Below, in pieces: positions 26,652-35,625 of a stretch of DNA of 54,877 nt (its first letter is position 1; each line of letters opens with the position of its first letter). Source of the DNA: Pseudoalteromonas fuliginea (lineage in GTDB: Bacteria; Pseudomonadota; Gammaproteobacteria; Enterobacterales; Alteromonadaceae); contig NZ_JJNZ01000048.1 of assembly GCF_000690055.1 (NCBI RefSeq), positions 1 through 54,877 of the forward strand, written 5' to 3'. A program made the position numbers and the translations under genes. The notes beneath the pieces are model-generated. The model saw only the letters and a list, made by a program, of their open reading frames with translations. It did no database searches and was not told the origin of the DNA.

Positions 26652-28676
26652 TTAATGTTTGAGTTTCAGCCGCTCAGCAGCCGATGCAATCGCAATTTCT
26701 AATGAGTGCATTTTAAATGGTTTTGAGATAAACATATCCATACCAGCTTGTTTGCATGTTAGCTTATCTTGCGCTGATGTATTAGCTGTTAAGGCAACAA
26801 TATAAGTTGAGTCATGCCTGCAAATGTTTTTTGAACGCAGTTGTTTTGTTGCCTCAAAGCCATCGAGTATAGGCATAATACAATCCATAAAAATAAGATC
26901 GTAGTGTTTTTGCTGACACTTTAATATGGCGTCTTGCCCATCAACTGCAAAGTCGGGCCTCACACTAAACTTATTTAATGATGCATCAAGTACTAATCTA
27001 TTTATATCGTTATCATCAACAACTAAAACAGAAAGCTTGCAAGCATAAAGATTAACTTGCGATATGTTACTTGAGTGATGTATTTGTTCTTTGCCCGGTT
27101 TAATTGGAATACTCAGTAAAAAATGTGTGCCTTTATTTATCTCACTCTCTACTTTTATTGTACCGCCCATATATTCTACAAGTTCTTTAACTATTGCTAA
27201 GCCAAGTCCTGTTCCACCTTTGCTGTTTTTGGCGTCGACTTCTTGAGTGAAAGGCGAAAATAATGACTTTAAAAACCCACTTGTCATGCCTCTGCCTGTG
27301 TCATGCACTTCAATATTTAAAGTGAATTGATTACTCGCTTTAGTTATTGATGTTTGCAATTTTACCGACCCTTGCTCGGTGAATTTTAAAGCATTACTTA
27401 ATAGGTTAGAGACTATTTGACTTAATCTTGTATTGTCTGAATAAGCCCAGCAATGGTCGGGTATATTGTTGCTAACTTTTAAGTCCACATTAGTATTTGT
27501 AAACAATGGGGTGTACAAGGAAGTAAGATCAGTAAAAATTGTTTTAAGTAAGAAATCGGTTGGTTCGAGTTTCAATTCACCATGATTGATTTTAGAAAAA
27601 TCGAGTACTTCATTGATTATGCTCAGAAGAATGTCGGCACTGCGTAATGCAACTTTTATTTTTTCAGACCGTTTCTCTTCGTTTTGTTCATCTATTAATG
27701 TGGTTAGCATGCCTGTTATACCGTTGAGCGGTGTTCTTAGTTCATGACTTATTTTTGCAAGTAACATGCTTCTATCGTCAAGTAATCGTTCCGCTTCGGC
27801 CTTTTTATTTTTAAGTTCTTCTCTGAGGGTAACTGACTCTGTCACATCTTGAAATGTGCCAAAAAGTCTTACGCAAATACCGTCATCAAACTCAGCTTCG
27901 CCAAAAGTTGACACCCAAATATGTTGCTTTTTAGCTGTGATTATCTCCAGTTCTAAATGCCACTTTTCACCTGATTGTACGGCGAGTTCGACTGCTTTTG
28001 TTATACTATCTCTGCTTTGACCTTCTTTATAAAATTCAAGCGCAGAGTCTATTTTTGGTTGATAATTTTCGTCAACTTGATGGATGCGTTTAGTTTGTTG
28101 ACTCCAATAAATATTATTATTAGTTAAGTCTACTTCCCACGTGCCTATATTAGCTACACTTTCTAGTTTCAATAAACTATTACTGTTTTTAGTGAGTTCT
28201 TCTCTTGTGATGCTGCGAGCAAATTCAGCCCCTAACCATTGTGCAAACAACTCAATGTAGTCGTAGGCGTCGTCTGAAAATACTGGTGATTCAGTTGCAG
28301 AAGAGAAGTTAACAGTACCGTATACATTGTTACCTACTTTTATAGGTGCACCAATGTACGATTCTAACTGAAAATTAATATAGCATGGGTGATCTGCAAT
28401 TATGCTCTGTGATACTTTATGAAATGCAAGTGCGGAACCTGCCTCAAGTGTGTGTACGCAGTAGGTGCCATCCAGATCAAATTGAGTGCCTATTTTTAAT
28501 TCGTTATTAGGGGTTATGGCATGTAACACTGAATAACAGTTATTTTCAACACGGCTAATGATTGCTAAATCGAGGTTAAAAACCTCGAGTCCGAACTCTA
28601 AAAGCTGGTGGGTTTTATCGTCAAAATTAAGGTCTTGATCCGATACTATATCGTGAAAACGTCTAAGAAAATTCAA
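26652..28676 (-). CDS. Hybrid sensor histidine kinase (GAF-PAS-HisKA-HATPase-REC)
   Basis: Soluble-looking 674-residue signalling protein with no membrane helix. GAF domain at about 15-155, PAS/PAC at about 165-285, a short coiled coil, HisKA with phosphoacceptor His311 in KISHELRTPLNGI, HATPase_c with N, G1 and G2 boxes (NLLSNALKF, DTGRGM, GGTGLGLAIVKELV), and a C-terminal receiver with acidic pair DD554-555, phosphoacceptor Asp598 in MDCIMP and Lys652. No HPt domain is present, so an external phosphotransfer protein is needed. The start is TTG at 28676, preceded by AAGGGA. No response regulator gene is adjacent; the signal is unknown. Confidence 0.93.
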   Translation of the reverse strand: MNFLRRFHDIVSDQDLNFDDKTHQLLEFGLEVFNLDLAIISRVENNCYSVLHAITPNNELKIGTQFDLDGTYCVHTLEAGSALAFHKVSQSIIADHPCYINFQLESYIGAPIKVGNNVYGTVNFSSATESPVFSDDAYDYIELFAQWLGAEFARSITREELTKNSNSLLKLESVANIGTWEVDLTNNNIYWSQQTKRIHQVDENYQPKIDSALEFYKEGQSRDSITKAVELAVQSGEKWHLELEIITAKKQHIWVSTFGEAEFDDGICVRLFGTFQDVTESVTLREELKNKKAEAERLLDDRSMLLAKISHELRTPLNGITGMLTTLIDEQNEEKRSEKIKVALRSADILLSIINEVLDFSKINHGELKLEPTDFLLKTIFTDLTSLYTPLFTNTNVDLKVSNNIPDHCWAYSDNTRLSQIVSNLLSNALKFTEQGSVKLQTSITKASNQFTLNIEVHDTGRGMTSGFLKSLFSPFTQEVDAKNSKGGTGLGLAIVKELVEYMGGTIKVESEINKGTHFLLSIPIKPGKEQIHHSSNISQVNLYACKLSVLVVDDNDINRLVLDASLNKFSVRPDFAVDGQDAILKCQQKHYDLIFMDCIMPILDGFEATKQLRSKNICRHDSTYIVALTANTSAQDKLTCKQAGMDMFISKPFKMHSLEIAIASAAERLKLKH

Positions 28677-28856
28677 TAGAAAACATCCCTTAATTTTTTA
28701 GAATCTAATTAATATCTTGATATGGAACTAGCTAGTAAAGCAGCTTAACTAAAGATAGCGTTATTCAGCTTTTATTTGTAGTACTTGTTCAACATTTCTT
28801 ACTGAATTTGAGCACAAAAGATTATTTATAAATCTTTTAATTATCAAATCATTATA

Positions 28857-29078
28857 TTAATAAGTTGAATTGGGTGTGTACTCAGGGTTGATATCGCCGC
28901 CTACTTCTTCAGGATCAACATCGTTAATAAGCAGTGTTTCACGTACAGCTTCAATGTGATCAAGCACACTTTGGTAGCGCTCGCCATATTCATACTTTGT
29001 CACTTCAATCGCTTTAGGCATGTAAGTAAAGGCTATTTTAAGTGCGTGGAGTGCTTCTTCGTTTATTTTTTCGCTCAT
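28857..29078 (-). CDS. Small acidic conserved-type protein, function unknown
   Basis: 73 residues, soluble and acidic, mostly helical (EEALHALKIAFTYMPKAIEVTKYEYGERYQSVLDHIEAVRETLL) with an extended acidic tail DVDPEEVGGDINPEYTPNSTY. I do not recognise a family. The ATG at 29078 is preceded by an AGAGAA-like stretch. It stands alone between the hybrid kinase gene (180 bp away) and a 200-bp inverted-repeat element that starts 26 bp upstream of its start codon, so that element probably overlaps its promoter. Confidence 0.55.
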   Translation of the reverse strand: MSEKINEEALHALKIAFTYMPKAIEVTKYEYGERYQSVLDHIEAVRETLLINDVDPEEVGGDINPEYTPNSTY

Positions 29079-29104
29079 AATGTTCTCTTATGTGTAGGTT
29101 ATAG

Positions 29105-29304
29105 CTAACCTGAGTTCTGGATAATAAATCTATCTCAAGCAGCTATTTTTAGCGCTAATTGCGTTGAATTTCCTTGCAATAGACCAGCTATTGACGCGTA
29201 AATTCGCCTTGTTTTCACCAAAAATTTCTAGCTAGAGAGAAATAGACTTAAATATCGTTATTATTTATAGTGTTTTTAAATCTCTTAACCAGAATTCAGG
29301 TTAG
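29105..29304. repeat. 200-bp inverted-repeat element (MITE-like), full copy
   Basis: Bounded by 20-bp imperfect inverted repeats CTAACCTGAGTTCTGGATAA and TTAACCAGAATTCAGGTTAG. No coding capacity. The left 43 bp recurs on the minus strand at 46226-46268, which shows that this is a dispersed repeat family and not a chance palindrome. Confidence 0.8.
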
Positions 29305-29654
29305 TTAATAAAATACCACCAAATACGATTCGGTAAAGACAAAACTAACAAAAGTGAAATTTTCTAGAAACCGTATGAATAGTTTAATAGAAAAATAAGT
29401 GACTATAAAAGGCTTTAAAAGGGCTGTTACGCCATCTAATGTTTAAGCAACTCGTAGCCTGAGGGAGTAGCTAATACAGGTAAGCCAAGAGAAAACGAAA
29501 AATCAAACTCGGCTTCACTGAAAAGGGGCATTACTGCGTACCTAAATTGCACTGCATAGCATAAAAGCTAATAAGAAAAACCAACCGTGTTTTTAGTATA
29601 AAAGCGGCTTAATTTGTTTAATAAATTGCATTAAGTAATAAATGCACAATATAA
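29305..29654. other. Promoter region of the PepSY operon, no gene seen
   Basis: About 350 bp upstream of the Fur box. It has GC-richer islands at 29395-29530 (ggctgttacgcc, ggcttcactg) but no open frame of note. A GGGAGTAGC at about 29463 recalls a manganese riboswitch loop but lacks its partner. Confidence 0.4.
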
Positions 29655-29669
29655 TGGCAATTGTTATCA
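29655..29669 (+). promoter_or_regulatory. Candidate Fur box
   Basis: TGGCAATTGTTATCA fits the 7-1-7 Fur pattern TGATAATnATTATCA with the right arm nearly perfect. It lies 50 bp before the first gene of the PepSY operon, supporting iron control. Confidence 0.65.
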
Positions 29670-29718
29670 TTTGCATGTGCGGTTTTGTATATGTTTAGGC
29701 AAATTTAATGAGCGAAGA

Positions 29719-30006
29719 ATGGATAATAAAAAAACGTTTACAGCCACACGGCGAAGACACTTAATTGCGTGTGTATTAGCACTAATTACTGCGGTAATAA
29801 TAATTCCGGGTATGACAACCTACTTACCGTTTCAAATGAATGAACAAATATTACTGCCTATTTTACTTTTTCCTGTTATTTGGACTGCGTTGTTTATTTA
29901 TGCGTATTTGGCGCAAAAGGTATGGCAACCTTTTGTTGTGATGATTGTACTGTGTGTATCACATGGTTTATTGAGTTTTTGGGCGTTAACGCAGGGGCAG
30001 GGATGA
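29719..30006 (+). CDS. Small membrane protein of an iron-uptake operon (DUF3649-like position)
   Basis: 95 residues from the ATG at 29719, which follows agcgaaga; the frame is open from 29671, but that start lies against the Fur box. Three hydrophobic helices at about 14-32, 42-62 and 67-90. By size, topology and place before a PepSY protein it matches the DUF3649 iron-uptake-associated proteins; I infer this from context more than from sequence. The stop overlaps the next start (ATGA at 30003-30006). Confidence 0.65.
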   Translation: MDNKKTFTATRRRHLIACVLALITAVIIIPGMTTYLPFQMNEQILLPILLFPVIWTALFIYAYLAQKVWQPFVVMIVLCVSHGLLSFWALTQGQG

Positions 30007-31598
30007 AGTCGATCACTTTAAAAAAGCTATTTTTATTACATAGCTGGGTAGGAATTATTACTGCGGTACTGCTATTTATTGTTGCATTTAGTGGGGCATT
30101 AGCAGTGCTGTCGCGACCTGAGTTAAAAATATGGGCAAATCCAGAGCTACAATCTAGCCAACACGTTGCCAGCGCGCAAATTAATCGACTAGTAAATGAA
30201 TACCATAAACAAGTACCTAGTGAATTTGGCGAAAACATTCATGTGTTTTTGCCAAGTGGACATAACTTTCATTTATTAACGTTGGTATTTGAATCTCACC
30301 ATGGTGATGAAAATTACGACCAAGAGGTGGCCAGAGTATTTCAATTTCATCCCAATACATTGGCGCTGGAAAATACTTACTATGGGCCTAGTAAAGAATT
30401 TTACGCTAATAAAAAAACGGATGCGCCAACTTATATAGGCGAGTTTCATGCAGACTTGCATTTAGGGCGACCAATTGGGTTAATACTCACTGGGTTTTTA
30501 GGCCTAACGCTTTTAGTAAGTGCGGTTACAGGTTTGTTTATTCATCGTAAATTGATAAAAGAGCTTTTTACGTTTAGACGAAATAAAGGGTTAGATATTG
30601 CAGTCAGTGATGCTCACAAGGTTATAGGTATTTGGGGCAGCGTATTTAATATTGTGATTGGTTTTACAGGATCATTTTTAGGGCTCGCGACCATTATTTT
30701 ACTACCAGCAGCTGCGTTTGTGAGCTTTGGTGGCGATCAAGATAAGTTAATAGAAACGTTTACCGCCATTCCTGAGCCGGTAGTTAGCCACATTAAGCAA
30801 CCTACAAAAATAGACACTATTTTAGAGAATGCCCATAGCCGTTACCCTGAAGCAGTAATTAGGGATGTCACAATAATGGCGCATAACGATGCGAATGCGC
30901 AGGTGTATTTGCGTTTGTTAGGTGGCGAGGCTGTTGCTTCTCAGTTACTGCATTATCGTGGTAATGGTGAGTTTGTGCAGTCGATGAGTAGTTTTGGTGA
31001 TATTTCGGGTGTATCAATACAAGTAATTGAGTTGATGTTTCCGCTGCACTTTGGGAACTTTGCAGGGGTGTTTGTAAAATTACTTTGGGTATTGCTTGGC
31101 TTAAGTACCGCGCTTTTACCTATTTCAGGGATGATGATGTGGCTGGCAAAGCGTACACGTGGCAGTAGCCCGTCGCTGAGTATGCAGGCATATGCACGAT
31201 GGAATCGTTTTATTATTGGCAGTTGTGGAGGTTTGGTATTAGCAAGCTTTGTGTTATTTCCTTTACAAGTTGTACTTAATTATACCGTTATTGGTGTGGC
31301 GCAAAATAGCTTTTTTGGACCCGTGTTTTTTTATACGTGGTTGGCATGGTTACTCTTAAGTGTATTGCCTGTAGGTTATAAAAACTATTTTAAGCTGACT
31401 CTTTTGCTATGCGGCGCTTCGCTTGCGTTGGTGCTGCCGCTCAATATTATATTTGGCGTGAGCAATGTTATTAACCTTAATAGTACGTTTGTTGCGGTAG
31501 TAGATATAAGCTTTATGGTGGTGGGTATCGCGTGTATTTTTGCTGCCTTAAAAATAAAAAACACACAAAAATTACAAGCAGAGGTACAAACCGCATGA
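30003..31598 (+). CDS. PepSY-associated TM protein, ferri-siderophore reductase-like
   Basis: 531-residue inner-membrane protein. It opens with the PepSY_TM hallmark LFLLHSWVGIITAVLLFIVAFSGALAV (His13), then a periplasmic part, GEFHADLHLGRPIGLILTGFLGLTLLVSAVTGLFIHRK, AHKVIGIWGSVFNIVIGFTG, and further helices to the C-terminus. The paired histidines in the helices are the expected haem ligands of FoxB/PiuB-type proteins, which reduce ferric siderophores taken in through TonB receptors. The frame is open from 29880, but the real start is the ATG at 30003 coupled to the upstream stop. The Fur box upstream agrees with an iron role. Specific siderophore unknown. Confidence 0.85.
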   Translation: MKSITLKKLFLLHSWVGIITAVLLFIVAFSGALAVLSRPELKIWANPELQSSQHVASAQINRLVNEYHKQVPSEFGENIHVFLPSGHNFHLLTLVFESHHGDENYDQEVARVFQFHPNTLALENTYYGPSKEFYANKKTDAPTYIGEFHADLHLGRPIGLILTGFLGLTLLVSAVTGLFIHRKLIKELFTFRRNKGLDIAVSDAHKVIGIWGSVFNIVIGFTGSFLGLATIILLPAAAFVSFGGDQDKLIETFTAIPEPVVSHIKQPTKIDTILENAHSRYPEAVIRDVTIMAHNDANAQVYLRLLGGEAVASQLLHYRGNGEFVQSMSSFGDISGVSIQVIELMFPLHFGNFAGVFVKLLWVLLGLSTALLPISGMMMWLAKRTRGSSPSLSMQAYARWNRFIIGSCGGLVLASFVLFPLQVVLNYTVIGVAQNSFFGPVFFYTWLAWLLLSVLPVGYKNYFKLTLLLCGASLALVLPLNIIFGVSNVINLNSTFVAVVDISFMVVGIACIFAALKIKNTQKLQAEVQTA

Positions 31599-31840
31599 AC
31601 GAGCTACTAATTACAATTGCAATGGTGAGTTTGCTACTAATGATGCTCAACATACGAAAAAATACACTAACAATAGTGACTAAAACATTTTTAAGTACAC
31701 TGTTATTTGGTTTAGCGCTGATATGTTTTATGAGTATTTACGGTATTTTAGGCGGTGCAATATGCACCGTTGTCGGGGCCATGTTAGCTGGTTTACTAAC
31801 TGCAGTTATTGCGGGTAAAGCACCGCAATTATTAGGTTAA
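31595..31840 (+). CDS. Small membrane protein, third gene of the iron-uptake operon (DUF3325-like position)
   Basis: 81 residues from the ATG at 31595, overlapping the PepSY stop by ATGA. Three hydrophobic segments (1-18, 26-46, 48-72), the last Gly/Ala-rich. The order small TM protein, PepSY protein, small TM protein is the arrangement seen in siderophore loci with DUF3649 and DUF3325, so I assign it to the DUF3325-like role by context. The in-frame ATG at 31532 lies inside the PepSY gene and is unlikely. It ends 9 bp before the convergent patatin gene. Confidence 0.6.
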   Translation: MNELLITIAMVSLLLMMLNIRKNTLTIVTKTFLSTLLFGLALICFMSIYGILGGAICTVVGAMLAGLLTAVIAGKAPQLLG

Positions 31841-31849
31841 AAAATGCAG

Positions 31850-32686
31850 TTATTTAGCTAAAAAGGCCTTAGCAGCATCAATCCCCATGTTGTAACCACT
31901 ATTAAGTATTTCAAACTTTTTAGTGGTACGCCCAACTTTAAAGTTAGCAGGTGGTGCAATAATATTGATTTTGCAGTCATTTGGTGGATTCATAATAAAA
32001 TCGATAGACTTATTATAAAAATCAGATCTACCTAATGTAGTTTGAATTAATGCGGGGTAGTCTTTATACATTTTTTTAGTAAGCCAAGGTGCTTTACTTG
32101 GTTTTTTACGATAGCCCAAACATTGAGACAAAATAACGGTGATTTCACGTGCGCCCATTTCGTAAGCTTTTATTACCGGAATTGAATCAGCAACCCCGCC
32201 GTCGGTCATCGCTATGCCATTAATAATAGGGTAGTCACGATATGCAATGGGTATAGCGCATGATGCTTTTAATTGATGCACCATATCGGCGCTGGTGGCT
32301 TTTAAATAGTGTGCTTTGCCTGATTCGATTGCCGTAGATACAATATAAAACTCGTGTGGAGTTTGTTCGAATACCTCTGTATGAAGGCGTATTTCGCGAA
32401 TTGTTTCTTGCCATAACCAATCTAAATCAAATAAATGACCACCTTTAATAAAGCGCGCTAAATTAATAAATTCAGGACGGCATGAATAGTCAGTAATCAC
32501 TTTATAATTTCGCATTGGTTGTTTGCATAAAAATGCGGCTATATTCGTTGCCCCGGCTGAAACACCAAAATAGCGTTCAAACGGTTGGTATTGTTGTTTT
32601 AAAAACTCATCAAGTACACCTGCGGCAAATATACCGCGCATTGCACCGCCTTCAACGACGAGTGTATTTTTATTATTGTTGTTCAT
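31850..32686 (-). CDS. Patatin-like phospholipase (YjjU/RssA type)
   Basis: Cytoplasmic serine acyl hydrolase of 278 residues from the ATG at 32686, preceded by AAGGAT; the frame extends to 32719 without a better start. The oxyanion loop is EGGAMRG at 12-18, the nucleophile Ser43 sits in GVSAGA, and the catalytic Asp is in MTDGGVADSIP. This is the Ser-Asp dyad of patatins. It closely resembles the housekeeping YjjU-type group; the native lipid is not known. It is unrelated in architecture to the patatin fusion at 50739-53447. Confidence 0.9.
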   Translation of the reverse strand: MNNNNKNTLVVEGGAMRGIFAAGVLDEFLKQQYQPFERYFGVSAGATNIAAFLCKQPMRNYKVITDYSCRPEFINLARFIKGGHLFDLDWLWQETIREIRLHTEVFEQTPHEFYIVSTAIESGKAHYLKATSADMVHQLKASCAIPIAYRDYPIINGIAMTDGGVADSIPVIKAYEMGAREITVILSQCLGYRKKPSKAPWLTKKMYKDYPALIQTTLGRSDFYNKSIDFIMNPPNDCKINIIAPPANFKVGRTTKKFEILNSGYNMGIDAAKAFLAK

Positions 32687-32840
32687 GGTCAATCCTTTTA
32701 TGAAATTTGATGTTATCAACTCAGTCTAAAAATTACTAATGGTGTTGATAAATTAAAGCCTGGTACACATCGCGAAATTCACTGTTTTCTGGTAAGGTTT
32801 AATATTACAAGGCTTTGTTAATAATAAAGAATAATTACTT

Positions 32841-33713
32841 ATGTTTGATCCTAGCGTAACCATTTTTGAAAGCACACAGTATCAGCTTGCAGAAAGTCCA
32901 CTTTGGCATCCTGTGCTGAATACTTTTTTTTGGGTCGACATAAATAAAAAATTACTTTTAAGCAAAAACATACACAGTGAAAGCCAACTAAAAACAGTTA
33001 ATATGCCCGATACGCTCAGTGCAATCGCTTGGATTGATGAGCAGCACTTGCTGCTCTGTACAAGTACTGGCTTATATAAATATCATATTAATTCAACTAC
33101 TCGACATCTTATTCTTAATATTGAAAATACACAGCTAAATAGGCGTTCAAACGACGGCCGTGCTGATCCATGGGGTGGCTTTTGGTTAAGTACAATGGAT
33201 GTAAATGCTAAAAAAGGGGATGGTAAAATATACCGTTATTATAAACGCCAGCTTAAAGCCGTTGTAAATGGCTTGAGTATCCCAAATGGGTTGTGCTTTG
33301 ATAAGCCACGTTTACGCGGTTATTACTGCGACTCTTTAACGAGCTGTATTTATGTATTAGATTTGGATGAGCAAACTGGCGAACCTTGCGCTGAGCCACG
33401 TGTTTTTTATCAATTTAATAATATGGATGTTGACCCCGATGGCTGCGTAACCGACAAATTAGGCAATTTGTGGCTAGCTGTGTGGGGAATGGGGTGTGTT
33501 ATGTGTTTATCCCCAGACGGTGCGTTAATTAAAACGATAAAGCTTTGTGCAATAAAACCGACATGCGCTGCATTCGGTGGTAAAAATGCTGAGTTGTTAC
33601 TTGTGACATCGGCGTTTGATGAGGCGGTTAATAATACTGTTAGTGAGCAAGGCGCTGTATTTCAAATCTCAGGCATAAAAAACGGGCAGTTTGAGCCGCC
33701 CGTTTTACTGTAA
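32841..33713 (+). CDS. SMP-30/gluconolactonase/LRE-family protein
   Basis: Six-bladed beta-propeller of 290 residues. It begins with the family ligand motif YQLAESPLWHP (metal-binding Glu near 19) and has RRSNDGRADPWGGFWLSTMD around 95-115, SIPNGLCFD near 145-153, and YVLDLD then MDVDPDGCVTDKLGNLWLAVW. These supply the Glu, Asn, Asn and Asp that bind the divalent metal in lactonases of this family. A sugar lactone or similar ester is the probable substrate. It is monocistronic, and its 3' end contains a terminator stem. Confidence 0.88.
   Translation: MFDPSVTIFESTQYQLAESPLWHPVLNTFFWVDINKKLLLSKNIHSESQLKTVNMPDTLSAIAWIDEQHLLLCTSTGLYKYHINSTTRHLILNIENTQLNRRSNDGRADPWGGFWLSTMDVNAKKGDGKIYRYYKRQLKAVVNGLSIPNGLCFDKPRLRGYYCDSLTSCIYVLDLDEQTGEPCAEPRVFYQFNNMDVDPDGCVTDKLGNLWLAVWGMGCVMCLSPDGALIKTIKLCAIKPTCAAFGGKNAELLLVTSAFDEAVNNTVSEQGAVFQISGIKNGQFEPPVLL
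33679..33706. terminator. Bidirectional terminator between SMP-30 and nfeD genes
   Basis: AAAACGGGC / GCCCGTTTT stem inside the last codons of the SMP-30 gene. The minus-strand read ends in TTTTTT, so it best terminates the convergent qmcA-nfeD transcript. Confidence 0.8.
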
Positions 33714-33747
33714 TTTATTATACACAGTGCTTGTTTTAAAGTGATGA

Positions 33748-34203
33748 TTAGCTTTTAGGCTTAACCCACATAACACCCACTTCTTTTTTGGTTACTAAGA
33801 CTTCAGTACCGGCGCTAATTGGTTGCTCACTTTTGAGTTTCCAGCTAATACCTGAGTATTGATGTGTAGTTAAACCTTGTTCTGTTACATCGCTAGCAAG
33901 TACAAAAGTAAGTTCAGCAAAATCACTATTTACCTGTTTTTTATCTACGCGATTTTGCATTTGTTTTAATGGTTTCCAAAGTACAACCGCCAAGCCTGCG
34001 GTTACAACTGCGTTACTCCAAAGGGCTATGGTTAATGAGTCAGGTAAAATACCAAAACTCATTAATAATCCGGTAAGGAATAACGATAATCCAAAAAACA
34101 ATAAAATAAATGTAGAAAGGCCAAGTACTGCTACTTCTATTATTAAAGCAACAATACCAAGTACCATAAGTGTTTGCGGTAAATTTTGCGTAATAAAATC
34201 CAT
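33748..34203 (-). CDS. NfeD-family membrane protein
   Basis: 151 residues. Hydrophobic helices at about 10-32, 33-52 and 58-75, then a cytosolic or periplasmic OB-fold-like domain (about 90-148) ending SGISWKLKSEQPISAGTEVLVTKKEVGVMWVKP. This is the short NfeD type (YbbJ-like) without a ClpP protease domain. It lies 21 bp downstream of the stomatin-like gene, the conserved pairing in which NfeD partners a membrane-microdomain SPFH protein. Confidence 0.9.
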   Translation of the reverse strand: MDFITQNLPQTLMVLGIVALIIEVAVLGLSTFILLFFGLSLFLTGLLMSFGILPDSLTIALWSNAVVTAGLAVVLWKPLKQMQNRVDKKQVNSDFAELTFVLASDVTEQGLTTHQYSGISWKLKSEQPISAGTEVLVTKKEVGVMWVKPKS

Positions 34204-34224
34204 ACAAACCTCTTTATTTAGTTA

Positions 34225-35178
34225 TTAACCCTGATGCTTTTTATTTAAGCTATTAATGATTGCCATACCTTGGGCAACCATTGAACTTGCATCTGTCGCG
34301 TTGTCTGGCAGTAATACAATTGATGACTCACGAGCAATGGCTTCTTTAGCAGCGATTGCTTTAGTTGCTAAGTCTAACTGAATTGCTTTTTGGCCTTGCT
34401 CTGTATCTGCGGCTTCACCTATTTTAATAAGTGCATTTGCTTGTGCTTCTGCAACCGTAGTAATAGCTGTTGCTTCACCTTCAGCGCGTAAAATTTGCTC
34501 GGCTTTGTTGGCTTCAGCAGCAAGTACTTGTGCTTGTTTTTTACCTTCAGCAACGTTGATATTTGCTTGGCGATCACCTTCTGACTCTAAAATTTGAGCT
34601 CGTTTAACACGCTCAGCTTTCATTTGTGCTTCCATCGCTTCCATAATAGAGTTAGGCGGCACAATATCTTTAATTTCGTAGCGAAGTACTTGAATACCCC
34701 AAGGCTCAGATGCCTGATTTATAGCTGCAACAATGTTTGTATTAAGTAAATCACGCTCTTCAAATGTTTTATCAAGCTCCATTTTACCTAATTCTGAACG
34801 CATGGTTGTTTGCGAAAGTTGTACAACCGCAAACGTATAGTCGTCAACGCCATACGTTGCTTTGTAAGGGTCTAGCACTCTAAAGTACAGTACGCCATCA
34901 ACGATAAGTGAGATGTTATCTTTAGTGATAGCTGACTGCGATGGTACATCTTGAGCTTGTTCTTTTAAGCTACGATCAGCCGATATTCTATCAATAAATG
35001 GAATAATAAAGTTAAGGCCAGCTTCTTTAGTTGATTGGTACTTACCAAAACGTTCGATTAACCAAGCGCGATTTTGTGGTACAAATTTAACGCTACTTTT
35101 TAAAAGCACGATAACAAAAACAAGTAAAAAAGCCTCAACAGTAAAAACCATATCGAGAATTTGTGTGACTGGATCCAT
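34225..35178 (-). CDS. qmcA: SPFH/Band 7 (stomatin-like) protein QmcA
   Basis: 317 residues. One N-terminal membrane helix (about 12-28), then the SPFH domain starting FVPQNRAWLIERFGKYQSTKEAGLNFIIPFIDRI, and a long Ala/Glu-rich coiled coil at about 180-270 (MKAERVKRAQILESEGDRQANINVAEGKKQAQVL and similar). It assembles into membrane rings that are thought to bind quality-control proteases such as FtsH. Length and motif order match E. coli QmcA (YbbK), and the next gene is the NfeD partner. No ribosome binding site better than AAGGAA upstream of the ATG is needed. Confidence 0.93.
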   Translation of the reverse strand: MDPVTQILDMVFTVEAFLLVFVIVLLKSSVKFVPQNRAWLIERFGKYQSTKEAGLNFIIPFIDRISADRSLKEQAQDVPSQSAITKDNISLIVDGVLYFRVLDPYKATYGVDDYTFAVVQLSQTTMRSELGKMELDKTFEERDLLNTNIVAAINQASEPWGIQVLRYEIKDIVPPNSIMEAMEAQMKAERVKRAQILESEGDRQANINVAEGKKQAQVLAAEANKAEQILRAEGEATAITTVAEAQANALIKIGEAADTEQGQKAIQLDLATKAIAAKEAIARESSIVLLPDNATDASSMVAQGMAIINSLNKKHQG

Positions 35179-35625
35179 TTAAACATTCCTTATAATAATT
35201 AAACGCTGAGCAGTTGTATTGTTTATAATTTCAGCGTGTGTAGATTATCACTACTAAGGCGTTTTAACCACAAAAATAGGCACTAGAGAAGGGGGGGGAT
35301 ATAGCATTTTTTGAAAGTGCTGGCATTTTAATTTTATTAATTTTTACTGCACGAAACGGAAAGTTTACTTTCACAAAAATATTCTATTTTCAGTTTTATA
35401 TTGGATGTAACTCAATAGGTGTATATTAATTTACTTAAATATAGGGCTATTTAACAATGAGAAAACCACCCCATAACGAGACAAAATTTTTATATCTATT
35501 TACTTAACTTTTTAGTGCGTTTAAGTGCGTAAAGTATTACAATTGATACTGTATATCATTACTCCTTCCAGTTGAGCCTTTTAATGGCTTACTTGCATTT
35601 TAAGTATAGGTAATTCAAGCACTTC
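35179..35625. other. Divergent intergenic region with a G8 tract, no gene seen
   Basis: 447 bp between qmcA (leftward) and the cation transporter gene (rightward). It contains a run of eight G at 35291-35298, unusual in this AT-rich DNA, and a small GGAAAGT / ACTTTC hairpin near 35360. No recognisable riboswitch or metal-regulator box was seen. Confidence 0.5.

Noticed and set aside
29440..29520. GGGAGTAGC followed by GCCAAGAG, suggesting a second manganese riboswitch
   Set aside because: The L3 element lacks the GAGACC/AAGACC core and no P1 pairing is found; the downstream genes are iron-linked.
29880..30002. Upstream extension of the PepSY gene
   Set aside because: It would overlap the small membrane gene in another frame; the coupled ATG at 30003 and the family N-terminus fix the start.
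31850..32686. Patatin gene considered as part of a CBASS-like locus
   Set aside because: It matches the housekeeping YjjU-type group and has no nucleotidyltransferase or defence gene next to it.
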